From CAYSNP01 sp050945855 (GTDB taxonomy: Bacteria > Bacillota > Clostridia > Christensenellales > DTU072), in contig JBMNTS010000034.1 of the NCBI GenBank assembly GCA_050945855.1, positions 1 to 12,793 on the forward strand: a stretch of DNA of 12,793 nt. Direction: 5' to 3'. Below the pieces are notes generated by a model. That model was given only the letters and a program-made list of their open reading frames with translations, did not search any database and was not told the origin of the DNA. The translations under genes were made by a program, and so were the position numbers. This document shows positions 6,180 to 12,793 of this stretch, piece by piece; position 1 is the stretch's first letter; each line of letters begins with the position of its first letter.

Positions 6180-6182
<3 letters not shown>
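6158..6182 (+). repeat. Leader hairpin overlapping the 5' end of tRNA-Arg
   Basis: TGCGTATCC (6158-6166) can pair with GGATATGCA (6174-6182), giving nine pairs including one G-U around a seven-base loop. The 3' arm includes the first three bases of the mature tRNA, so this structure competes with the acceptor stem and covers the RNase P cleavage site. Confidence 0.4.
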
Positions 6183-6256
<74 letters not shown>

Positions 6257-6257
6257 C

Positions 6258-6284
6258 AAAAAGCCGGGATTGCCCGGCTTTTTT
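6258..6284 (+). terminator. Intrinsic terminator of tRNA-Arg
   Basis: AAAAAGCCGGG and CCCGGCTTTTTT pair perfectly around a four-base ATTG loop, starting two bases after the encoded CCA. The run of T on the plus strand makes it a textbook terminator. Confidence 0.95.
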
Positions 6285-6413
6285 AGTTGCCTCGCGCGCG
6301 AAAATTTTATGAAATGGATATTTACGACCTCCGACTTCAGCGGAACCAAATACGACACTATAGCGGACGCTCCCGCCGGCACCTTATACGCCAAATGGCA
6401 GGCGGTATTATAA
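6285..6413 (+). pseudogene. Remnant of an InlB B-repeat (Listeria/Bacteroides repeat) surface protein
   Basis: Read in the frame of the ATG at 6309, this stretch encodes 'ENFMKWIFTTSDFSGTKYD' followed by 'TIADAPAGTLYAKWQAVL' and a TAA at 6411-6413. It matches the second half of one InlB B-repeat / Flg_new module: a 'F.GW.....F.GTK...I..APAGTLYAKW' pattern, where 'YAKW' closes each repeat. Such modules normally occur in tandem in large secreted or cell-wall proteins. Here there is less than one copy, no upstream first half, no signal peptide, no anchor and no ribosome binding site before the ATG. The open frame only begins at the tRNA terminator. It is best read as the broken tail of a lost gene. 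A genuine 34-residue peptide is unlikely but not excluded. Confidence 0.6.
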
Positions 6414-6476
6414 TCCGAATTGTGAACAGGCTATCTAAGACATTAGTATTTCTCTTGGCGGGCGGCAGACTATTTA

Positions 6477-6505
6477 TTGACTATAAAACCGCCATTTGTT
6501 ATAAT
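6477..6505 (+). promoter_or_regulatory. Sigma-A promoter of the manA operon
   Basis: TTGACT (6477-6482) and TATAAT (6500-6505) are 17 bp apart, 44 bp before the manA start. The only other promoter visible downstream is at 12359, so this one probably serves the whole block up to 12362. The 60 bp between the repeat remnant and this promoter hold nothing else recognisable. Confidence 0.8.
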
Positions 6506-6549
6506 TGTATTTGATTTATATTTCTAAACTTCAAAAAGGACAAAACCAG

Positions 6550-7491
6550 ATGCAAAAATATCCGCTTAAACTTAAAGGTTATACCGCTGATTATATTTGG
6601 GGCGGAGAAAAGCTGGCGCGATTTTGGAACAAGGAAGGCAAGCGGATTGCGGAAAGCTGGGAAGTCAGCCTTTACCCAGGCAGGGAGAGCGTAATCGCCA
6701 ACGGCTCTCTTGCGGGGACAAATCTAAGAGAGCTTTTGCAAAAAAAATCGGAATGGTTTGGCGCCGCTACGCGTTTCGCGGATTTTCCCCTGTTGGTAAA
6801 GATAATAGACGCCGCAAGCGATTTATCCGTGCAGGTGCATCCTTCGGACGAATACGCGCTTAAGGCGGAAGGCGGATACGGCAAAACCGAAATGTGGTAT
6901 GTGGCGGAAGCGGAAAAGGGCGCGGCTATATATTACGGCCTAAACCGCAGCCTTACCAAGTCGGAGTTTTTGCAAAGCCTGCAGGACAATAAAATTGAAG
7001 AATTGCTTAATGAGGTAAAGATTAAGGAAGGCGACTGCTTCTTTATCCAAAGCGGAACGCTGCACGCGATTAAGGCGGGAGCGGTAATAGTGGAAGTGCA
7101 GCAAAACAGCAATCTTACATACAGAGTATACGATTACGACCGCTGGGACAGTTACGGCAACAAACGGGAACTGCATATAGAAAAGGCGGTTGAGGTAGCC
7201 GATTTTAAAAAAACGGATACCCAAATGATAAAAAACTATTGTTCCATACCGCCCAACACTCTCGTTTATCTTAACGGCTGCAATTACTTTAGCGCGTATA
7301 CTGCCCGGGTTGAGGGCAAAATGGAGATAGGCGACAACAACAGCTTTTGCGCGCTGACAGCCTTGTCCGGCTCAGGGCATATAGGCGGCGAGCCCTTTGT
7401 TAAAGGGGACACGTATTTATTGCCTTGCGGGTATTTTGTTAAGGCGGAGGCGCGCGGCGCGCGGTTTATAATAACTAAGGTAGAGGAGTAA
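6550..7491 (+). CDS. manA: Mannose-6-phosphate isomerase, class I (short Firmicutes type)
   Basis: This enzyme interconverts mannose 6-phosphate and fructose 6-phosphate in the cytosol, linking mannose to glycolysis and supplying mannose 6-phosphate for glycan precursors. The product is 313 residues, the usual size (about 315) for the short Firmicutes form. It has a cupin fold with the expected zinc ligands: Gln95 and His97 in 'LSVQVHPSDEYA', Glu114 in 'GYGKTEMWYV', and His172 in 'IQSGTLHAIKAGA'. Arg192 in 'LTYRVYDYDR' is the likely catalytic arginine. The N-terminal 'WGGEKLARFW' and 'ESWEVSLYPGRES' motifs also fit. The start at 6550 is chosen because AAAAAGGA lies 9 bp upstream; the frame is open further but has no ribosome binding site. 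The next gene, a sugar kinase, starts two bases after the stop, so both are translated from one mRNA. Confidence 0.95.
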   Translation: MQKYPLKLKGYTADYIWGGEKLARFWNKEGKRIAESWEVSLYPGRESVIANGSLAGTNLRELLQKKSEWFGAATRFADFPLLVKIIDAASDLSVQVHPSDEYALKAEGGYGKTEMWYVAEAEKGAAIYYGLNRSLTKSEFLQSLQDNKIEELLNEVKIKEGDCFFIQSGTLHAIKAGAVIVEVQQNSNLTYRVYDYDRWDSYGNKRELHIEKAVEVADFKKTDTQMIKNYCSIPPNTLVYLNGCNYFSAYTARVEGKMEIGDNNSFCALTALSGSGHIGGEPFVKGDTYLLPCGYFVKAEARGARFIITKVEE

Positions 7492-7493
7492 AA

Positions 7494-8465
7494 ATGGAAA
7501 AACATTATTTAGGCTTAGATGTGGGCGGCACCTTTGTGAAAGGCGGAATCGTGGACGCCAAAGGCAATATTAAGTTTAAGAAAAGTATCCCCACTTATCC
7601 CGAAAAAGGCAGCGACGCCGTAATGGCGGATATTATCTCTCTTGCAAAGTCCCTGATATTTGACAACGGGCTGGATTACAGCGATATCGCCGCGGCGGGC
7701 ATGGGCATACCCGGCAGCGTTTATTCGGAGGCGGGCGTGGTAGTGGACAGCTACAATATCCGCTTTTTTATGGTGCCTGTAGTGGAGATGTTTACCAAAG
7801 AAATTCCTCTGCCTACGGTAATTGACAACGACGCCAATGCGGCGGCCTTAGGCGAAGCGGTTTTCGCCAATGAGGAAGGCTATCGGCACATGGTCTTTAT
7901 CACCTTGGGCACAGGCGTGGGCGGCGGCGTGATTATCGACGGCAAAATATATTCGGGCAACAAAAACGTGGGCGCGGAAGTGGGACACATGAGCATTATG
8001 GTGGACGGCAGAGTGTGCAACTGCGGCAATATAGGCTGCTGGGAGCAATACGCTTCGGCTACCGCGCTGGTGGCGGACACCACGGCAAAAATTGCGGCTT
8101 GCCCGGACAGCCTGCTTGCCAAAATCGCGCAAAAGGAAGGCAAGGTTACCGCCAAAACCGCTTTTGAAGCCAGACGGCAGGGAGATAAGGCGGGAGCGGA
8201 GGTAGTAGACGATTATGTCAAATACGTAGGCACCGGGCTGGGCAACCTTGCAAATATTTTTCGTCCCGAAGCCATACTTATAGGGGGCGGAGTAAGCCAC
8301 GAAGGGCAATATTTTATAGATATGCTGCAGGAGTACACAACCAAATGCCTGTATTCCGCAAAGGCGGCCGCGGTAAAAGTCAAAAGGGCTAAGCTGCTTA
8401 ACGACGCGGGCATACTGGGTGCGGCCGCGCTTGCCATCGAATACGCGAAAAAAATAAATGAATGA
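7494..8465 (+). CDS. glk: ROK-family glucokinase
   Basis: This is a cytosolic ATP-dependent sugar kinase of 323 residues, the normal ROK length, with no DNA-binding N-terminal domain, so a kinase rather than a repressor. The phosphate-1 motif is 'LGLDVGGTFVKGG' (Asp9). The sugar-binding and catalytic stretch is 'VIDNDANAAALGEA', with Asp113 as likely catalytic base. The 'TLGTGVGGGVI' loop follows (about 138-147), then 'GAEVGHM' (Glu162, His165). The ROK zinc motif C-x-C-G-x2-G-C-x-E is present at Cys175, Cys177 and Cys182. Glucose is the commonest substrate, and the manA partner makes mannose or fructose possible too. The ribosome binding site GAGGAG lies inside the end of manA. The stop overlaps the start of the next gene in ATGAATGA (8-bp overlap), indicating translational coupling to the radical SAM gene. 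Confidence 0.92.
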   Translation: MEKHYLGLDVGGTFVKGGIVDAKGNIKFKKSIPTYPEKGSDAVMADIISLAKSLIFDNGLDYSDIAAAGMGIPGSVYSEAGVVVDSYNIRFFMVPVVEMFTKEIPLPTVIDNDANAAALGEAVFANEEGYRHMVFITLGTGVGGGVIIDGKIYSGNKNVGAEVGHMSIMVDGRVCNCGNIGCWEQYASATALVADTTAKIAACPDSLLAKIAQKEGKVTAKTAFEARRQGDKAGAEVVDDYVKYVGTGLGNLANIFRPEAILIGGGVSHEGQYFIDMLQEYTTKCLYSAKAAAVKVKRAKLLNDAGILGAAALAIEYAKKINE

Positions 8466-10227
8466 AAAACTGAAAGAAATTTTATTAAAAGTAGAAAAAC
8501 CCGCGCGCTATATAGGCGGGGAATATAATACTCCTTTAATGCATAAGGGCGAAAAGGTAAGGGCGGCTATCTGCTTTACCGACATTTACGAAATTGCGAT
8601 GAGCAATTTGGGTATACAGATTTTATACGATATTCTCAATTCTCACCCCGACGTGATATGCGAAAGGTGCTTTGCGCCCTGGACGGATTTTGCGGCCGAG
8701 CTTAAAAAAGCGGGTCTGCCGCTCTTTAGTCTGGAGACCAAAAAACCATTGGCGGAGTTTGATTTGCTGGGCTTTTCCTGCCAATACGAATTGTCTTTTA
8801 CCAATATCCTGTATATGCTGGACTTGGCGGGCATACCCTTTTATTCCGCGGACAGAGGGGAGAATTGGCCTCTTGTCATCGCGGGCGGGCCTTGTATGGC
8901 AAACCCCGAGCCTATCGCGGATTTTTTCGATTTAATCGTAATAGGGGACGGGGAAGAAGTTTTTCTGCAAATCGCGCTGCTTGCGGCAAAATACAAAGGC
9001 GATAAAAAAGGATTGCTTAAGGAAGCCGCCAAACTGGGAGGCGTTTACGTCCCTTCGCTGTGCGAAGTGAGTGGGGGAGTATGCGTAACGCCGGTGAAAA
9101 AGGCGGTTGTCGCCGATTTGGACAAAGCGCCTTATCCGGAAAAACCTTTAGTGCCCAATATTCAGCCGGTGCACGACAGATTGACCCTGGAACTCTTCAG
9201 GGGATGCTACTCGGGCTGCAGATTTTGTCAGGCGGGCTTTTATTACCGTCCCATCCGCCTGCGTTCGAGCGCCACATTGCTTAAGAGCGCGGAGCGGCTT
9301 ATAGCGGGCACGGGCAGAGAGGAAATCGGGCTTTCCGCCCTTTCCTCCGGCGATTATCCGGATATCGGGGGGGTGGTAAAGGGCATTACCGAGATTGCGC
9401 GCCCTCAGGGGGTAAGGGTGCAGTTGCCCTCCCTGCGGCTGGATAGTTTTGAGGCGGAAATAACGGGCGGGTCGCGCCTGTCCTCGCTTACCTTTGCTCC
9501 CGAGGCGGGCACTCAAAGGCTGCGTGACGTAATAAACAAAAATATCACCGAGGAAGATATCCGAAAATCCATGACGGCGGCGTTTAATCGCGGCTACCAG
9601 ACGGTCAAGCTATACTTTATGTTAGGCTTGCCCACCGAAAATTACGAGGATTTGGACGGCATCGCGGAAACGGTCAGAAAAATAAGGGAGCTTTACTATA
9701 GCGTAAGACGGGATAAACGGATAAAAATTAACGTATCCGCCAATATTTTTATTCCCAAGCCTTTTACCCCTTTCCAATGGGCGGAGCAGCTTGCGGCAAA
9801 AGAAGCGCTTGACCGCTGTCTTTATCTCAGAGATAAGCTGGCGGATATCAAAGGCGTAAAATTCAGTTATTCGGACAACCGGGTGGCGGAATTGGAAGGC
9901 GTCATGGCGCGGGGAGACAGAACGCTGGCAGAAGTAATAGAAAAGGCGTATCGCAACGGATGTATTTTTGACGGCTGGAGCGAATACTTTAAGCCGGATG
10001 GCTGGGATAAGGCTTTCCAGGGCATAGATAAGGATAATTTTTTAAGGGAAAGGAGTACGGATGAAGCTTTGCCCTGGGATTTTATCGACATAGGCGTAAG
10101 CAAGGGCTATCTGAAAAAAGAATATAGAAAAGGATTGGAAGGAAAAACCACTCCCTCCTGTAAATATAAATGCACAGGGTGCGGAGCGGATACGCTTGCC
10201 TTATGCAAAGGGGGCGGCAATGATTAG
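8458..10227 (+). CDS. Radical SAM protein, TIGR03960 family (B12-binding-like N-terminus)
   Basis: The product is a 589-residue iron-sulfur enzyme. The N-terminal part (about 35-240) resembles the B12-binding-like Rossmann domain of this family: 'ICFTDIYEIAMSNLGIQILYDILN', 'LLGFSCQYELSFTNILYML' and 'GGPCMANPEPIADFFD'. The radical SAM core follows, with the cluster motif C-x3-C-x2-C at Cys250, Cys254 and Cys257 in 'FRGCYSGCRFCQAGF', which would hold a [4Fe-4S] cluster and S-adenosylmethionine. A C-terminal cysteine group in 'CKYKCTGCGADTLALC' may bind a second cluster or zinc. The reaction of the family is unknown; association with the DUF2344 protein and RNase G is conserved in Clostridia. 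The gene overlaps the kinase before it by 8 bp and the DUF2344 gene after it by 8 bp. It has no evident ribosome binding site of its own, which again suggests coupled translation. Confidence 0.92.
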   Translation: MNEKLKEILLKVEKPARYIGGEYNTPLMHKGEKVRAAICFTDIYEIAMSNLGIQILYDILNSHPDVICERCFAPWTDFAAELKKAGLPLFSLETKKPLAEFDLLGFSCQYELSFTNILYMLDLAGIPFYSADRGENWPLVIAGGPCMANPEPIADFFDLIVIGDGEEVFLQIALLAAKYKGDKKGLLKEAAKLGGVYVPSLCEVSGGVCVTPVKKAVVADLDKAPYPEKPLVPNIQPVHDRLTLELFRGCYSGCRFCQAGFYYRPIRLRSSATLLKSAERLIAGTGREEIGLSALSSGDYPDIGGVVKGITEIARPQGVRVQLPSLRLDSFEAEITGGSRLSSLTFAPEAGTQRLRDVINKNITEEDIRKSMTAAFNRGYQTVKLYFMLGLPTENYEDLDGIAETVRKIRELYYSVRRDKRIKINVSANIFIPKPFTPFQWAEQLAAKEALDRCLYLRDKLADIKGVKFSYSDNRVAELEGVMARGDRTLAEVIEKAYRNGCIFDGWSEYFKPDGWDKAFQGIDKDNFLRERSTDEALPWDFIDIGVSKGYLKKEYRKGLEGKTTPSCKYKCTGCGADTLALCKGGGND

Positions 10228-10894
10228 CGCGAAATTTACCAAACTGGATAACGCCGTATATATTTCTCATATTGATATGCTTAAGATGATTACCTGCACT
10301 TTGCGCAGGGCAAACCTTAAGGTGGCATATTCGGGGGGCTACAATCCGCATCCGCTTATAAAATTCAGTCCGCCTATCCCGCTGGGGCTTCCAAGCAGGG
10401 CGGAGTATTTTACCCTGCAAGAGGAAAGAGAAACGGATATTGAGGAGTTTATAGCGAGGTTTAACAGGGCGGCGATAGACGGGGCAAAAATTCTGCTTGC
10501 GCAAAAGACCGCCACAGACCCCAATTTTGCCGGGCTCATCGTGCAAAGCGATTATCTGGTATGCGCGGATATCGTCCTCCCTTCCGGGATAGAGGAGTTG
10601 GGCAAATCGGATTGCGTAATAGAATACACGTATAAAGGCGTGCGCGCCCAGGAGGAGGTATCCTCCAAAATTTTCGGCATAAAAGCGGAAGAGAATAAAT
10701 TGTATTTAAGGCTTGCCGCGGGAGGGGAAAACTTGAGGCTGGACAGACTGCTTGCCAAAATCAATGCGGATTTTCACCTTAATTTAGGCTTGGGCAATGC
10801 CGTCAGAACCGCGCAATACGTACTTAGCAAAGAAGGCGTTAAGGACGCGGATATATATTTGGGGGAGCTTGCGAATGAAAAGAATATTTGTTGA
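10220..10894 (+). CDS. Radical SAM-linked protein (DUF2344, TIGR03936)
   Basis: The product is 224 residues and belongs to the DUF2344 family, found beside or fused to TIGR03960 radical SAM proteins. Visible family features are the opening 'KFTKLDNAVYISHIDMLKM', the motif 'RRANLKVAYSGGYNPHPLIK' and 'FSPPIPLGLPSRAEYF' (within about residues 6-65), and a C-terminal '...LNLGLGNAVRTAQY' segment. The N-terminal part is reminiscent of RNA-modifying partner domains, but its activity is not known. I choose the ATG at 10220, overlapping the preceding stop, because AAAGGGGGCGG lies just upstream and the family begins at this point; an earlier in-frame ATG at 10196 lacks support. It overlaps the RNase G start by 20 bp. 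No membrane segment or catalytic signature is apparent. Confidence 0.88.
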   Translation: MISAKFTKLDNAVYISHIDMLKMITCTLRRANLKVAYSGGYNPHPLIKFSPPIPLGLPSRAEYFTLQEERETDIEEFIARFNRAAIDGAKILLAQKTATDPNFAGLIVQSDYLVCADIVLPSGIEELGKSDCVIEYTYKGVRAQEEVSSKIFGIKAEENKLYLRLAAGGENLRLDRLLAKINADFHLNLGLGNAVRTAQYVLSKEGVKDADIYLGELANEKNIC

Positions 10895-12362
10895 TTACAG
10901 CAGATTCGTTACCACAATATTTATTTTGGAAAATGACGTTTTGGACAACCTTTTTTCCGCAAGCAGTAACCCGGACTTCAATATAGGCAACATTTATTGC
11001 GCAAAAGTCCTCTCCGTTTGCGAAGGGCTGGACTGCGCTTTTCTGGATATTGACGGCAAAAAAGTTTTTATGGAGCACAAGGCGGATACTTTTGATTTCG
11101 GGCCTATGCGCAAGGACATGCGCGCGCCGCTTAAGGAAGGGGGGCTTGTCCTTGTCCGCCTTACCAAGGAGGCGGTCAGGCAAAAGGGGGACAGAGTCGC
11201 CCCGGATATTACGCTTGCGGGCAGGACGCTGGTTTTGACGGACTCCAAAAGGGAAGTGGCTTTCAGCGGCAAGCTGGAGCGGGACGAGCATATCTGCGAG
11301 GTCGCGCGCAGGCTGGGGGAGAATAAAGACGAGAACGTGGGCTTTATTCTGCGTACCCAGGCAAAGGGCTATTCAGCGGAGTACATACTAAGGGAAGCGG
11401 AGGCTTTGACCAAAAAATATTTTGAGCTTATCCGAAATTTTGCTTGCCGTACCTCCACGGGACTGCTCTATGCGGAGGACGATCTGGTGGCCGTCAAGTT
11501 CCGCGATATAATATGCAAGGAGGACGATATTGCCGAGGTGCTGGTCAACAGCGAGCGGCATTACGATTACCTTAACGCTCTTTGCGAGGAGGAACTACCC
11601 AACCTGAAGGGCAAGGTGTTTCTTTACGAGGGCATAAGGACTATGTATACCCGTTTCAATCTGTCCGAGCAGATAAAAAGCATTACTTCGGACAGAGTGG
11701 CGCTGAAAAACGGCGGCAACCTTATTATAGAAAAAACTCAATCCCTGATTACGGTGGACGTCAATTCCGCCCACTGCCTGCACGATGACGCGGAAAAAAC
11801 CGCTTTTGAAACCAACAAAGCGGCGGCGGAAGAGTTGGCAAGGCAGATACGCCTCAGGGATTTGGGCGGCATCATTATAGCGGACTTCATTGATATGAAG
11901 GAAAAGCAGCATAAAACGGAGCTGATAGAATTGCTGAAAAAGCATACCTCAAGGGATTATTCCGCCGTTAAGGTGCAGGGGCTCACCCGTTTGGGGCTAT
12001 GCGAAATTACAAGGGAGAGGGTGCGCAACAATTACGAGAATATCGCTTATCAGGACTGCCCTTATTGCGACGGCAGAGGCGAAATTCAAAGCGACCTGCT
12101 GACGGCGTATTTTATCAAATGCGGCATTTGCGAGCTTGCATACAAGACGCAGGCCAAAGAGATAGGCGTGTATTTGCATCAGCGTGTGCTGGATTTTATT
12201 ACCGGGCGCGATTTCTTCTCCGAATATTTTGAAAGCTGCTTAAAGGGAATTAAGATTTATCTGCTGCCCCAAGCCGACGCAAGACAGGATTATTTCCGCT
12301 TTGATCTGGTATTGGGCGCGGAGGATAAGAAAAATGCGGTATGCTGCTGCGCCCGTACTTGA
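10875..12362 (+). CDS. rng: Ribonuclease G (RNase E/G family)
   Basis: This is an endoribonuclease of 495 residues that processes rRNA precursors and decays mRNA in the cytosol. It has the RNase G layout without the long C-terminal scaffold of RNase E. An S1-type RNA-binding domain begins at 'GNIYCAKVLSVCEGLDCAFLDI' (about 38-60). The catalytic DNase I-like part carries Asp295 and Asn297 in 'LITVDVNSAH', and Asp337 in 'GGIIIADFIDM', matching the magnesium-binding residues of RNase E (Asp303, Asn305, Asp346). The zinc-link is Cys395-Pro-Tyr-Cys398 followed by 'DGRG'. The start at 10875 follows GGGGGAG and fits the family; it overlaps the DUF2344 gene by 20 bp. The tail ends with a cysteine cluster ('VCCCART'), which is not a family feature. 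In many Clostridia rplU and rpmA follow; here they do not. Confidence 0.93.
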   Translation: MKRIFVDYSRFVTTIFILENDVLDNLFSASSNPDFNIGNIYCAKVLSVCEGLDCAFLDIDGKKVFMEHKADTFDFGPMRKDMRAPLKEGGLVLVRLTKEAVRQKGDRVAPDITLAGRTLVLTDSKREVAFSGKLERDEHICEVARRLGENKDENVGFILRTQAKGYSAEYILREAEALTKKYFELIRNFACRTSTGLLYAEDDLVAVKFRDIICKEDDIAEVLVNSERHYDYLNALCEEELPNLKGKVFLYEGIRTMYTRFNLSEQIKSITSDRVALKNGGNLIIEKTQSLITVDVNSAHCLHDDAEKTAFETNKAAAEELARQIRLRDLGGIIIADFIDMKEKQHKTELIELLKKHTSRDYSAVKVQGLTRLGLCEITRERVRNNYENIAYQDCPYCDGRGEIQSDLLTAYFIKCGICELAYKTQAKEIGVYLHQRVLDFITGRDFFSEYFESCLKGIKIYLLPQADARQDYFRFDLVLGAEDKKNAVCCCART

Positions 12363-12387
12363 TTTTAGCGTGACAAACCGCTATAAT
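12359..12387 (+). promoter_or_regulatory. Sigma-A promoter of the right-edge gene
   Basis: TTGATT (12359-12364) and TATAAT (12382-12387) are 17 bp apart, 22 bp before the ATG. The -35 overlaps the rng stop codon. No terminator is visible after rng, so read-through may add to this promoter. Confidence 0.65.
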
Positions 12388-12409
12388 AATAGCAACGCAG
12401 GAGAAAAAA

Positions 12410-12793
12410 ATGAAATATTACAACAGGGAATACGGCTTTAAGGGCCGCCCTCCCTTTTTTAAGGATTATTTTGAGGTCAGCGATACCGGTCCCAGGATAA
12501 ACATCAGCAATTTTCCCTGGGACAGCATAGCGGGCTACGGACTGCATTACAGCGAAAAAGCCGGCGTTGCCCTGATAGGCAGAAGGGGTACGGTCTGGGG
12601 CGCCAAAATCATTTGCCTGCAAAGAGGCAAATGGGTGGAGCATCAGTATATCACCAATTTTAAGGGCGAATATTTTACCATAGGCAGCGACAACAAGTTC
12701 GCGTATTTTACCGTGGGCGATATAGCCGCGAGTATAGTCGCTTACAAAAAATCCGCGCTGGTTATGAGCCTGTCCGCCATAAAAAGCACAAGG
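12410..12793 (+). CDS. Hypothetical protein, 5' part (128 codons visible)
   Basis: An ATG at 12410, preceded by GCAGGAG at 7 bp, opens a frame with no stop to the window end. The product begins MKYYNREYGFKGRPPFFKDY. I do not recognise the family. It has no signal peptide or clear membrane segment in the visible part. It is rich in aromatic residues and glycine, with short alternating stretches such as 'GVALIGRRGTVWGAKIICL', 'YITNFKGEYFTIGSDNKFAYF' and 'TVGDIAASIVAYKKSAL' that suggest a beta-rich globular fold. It takes the position where rplU usually follows rng in Clostridia, but it does not resemble L21. It has its own promoter, so it is probably a separate unit. Base composition is like its neighbours. 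The stop and any further domains lie beyond the window. Confidence 0.7.
   Translation, partial: MKYYNREYGFKGRPPFFKDYFEVSDTGPRINISNFPWDSIAGYGLHYSEKAGVALIGRRGTVWGAKIICLQRGKWVEHQYITNFKGEYFTIGSDNKFAYFTVGDIAASIVAYKKSALVMSLSAIKSTR

Noticed and set aside
6287..6514. Plus-strand 75-codon open frame after the tRNA terminator
   Set aside because: It has no ribosome binding site and its composition looks random. The repeat similarity lies in a different frame, and the end overlaps the manA promoter.
7494..8465. ROK protein as a transcriptional repressor
   Set aside because: It begins directly at the kinase phosphate-binding motif and lacks the N-terminal helix-turn-helix of ROK repressors. The catalytic Asp and zinc cysteines are present.
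10839..11291. Minus-strand open frame of 150 codons opposite rng
   Set aside because: It lies entirely against the coding frame of RNase G, with unlikely composition and no start signals.

Overview
The window reads as chromosomal DNA of a spore-forming, Gram-positive member of the Firmicutes, most likely an uncultured Clostridia. The evidence is strong AGGAGG-type ribosome binding sites, TTGACA/TATAAT promoters, two small CotF-type spore-coat proteins, a clostridial 2x[4Fe-4S] ferredoxin, a YugP-type zinc peptidase, and the radical SAM (TIGR03960) / DUF2344 / RNase G trio typical of that class. No phage, transposase, CRISPR array or defence system is visible. Almost every gene belongs to a recognisable family. 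The species is not determinable from this sequence alone.

Left part (1-2751): the 5' end of recX leaves the window on the minus strand. Divergent from it are two adjacent spore-coat genes (329-803). They converge on a minus-strand gene for a protein with two four-cysteine DUF1540 repeats (858-1160), and two hairpins fill the convergent gap. Divergent from that gene, a strong promoter drives rplI (ribosomal protein L9), followed by a yugP-like membrane zinc peptidase. A ferredoxin gene with its own promoter ends at a clear intrinsic terminator.

Middle (2789-6284): two secondary transporters diverge from a 215-bp intergenic region. On the minus strand is a sodium:solute symporter (SSS family). 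On the plus strand is a GPH/MelB-type cation:sugar symporter, whose promoter overlaps a 23-bp inverted repeat that looks like an operator. A tRNA-Arg(ACG) gene follows, with a perfect consensus promoter and an intrinsic terminator. Immediately after it lies what looks like the broken tail of an InlB B-repeat (Listeria/Bacteroides repeat) surface protein.

Right part (6477-12793): one promoter precedes a tightly packed series of genes: manA (mannose-6-phosphate isomerase), a ROK-family glucokinase, a TIGR03960 radical SAM protein, its DUF2344 partner, and RNase G. Neighbouring genes are 2 bp apart or overlap, so they probably form one translationally coupled operon joining hexose-phosphate entry to the radical SAM/RNase G module. 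After RNase G a new promoter starts a gene of unrecognised family that runs off the right edge. Overall this is mainly housekeeping DNA. The parts least explained are the surface-protein remnant, the operator-like repeat, the operon junctions and the right-edge unknown gene.
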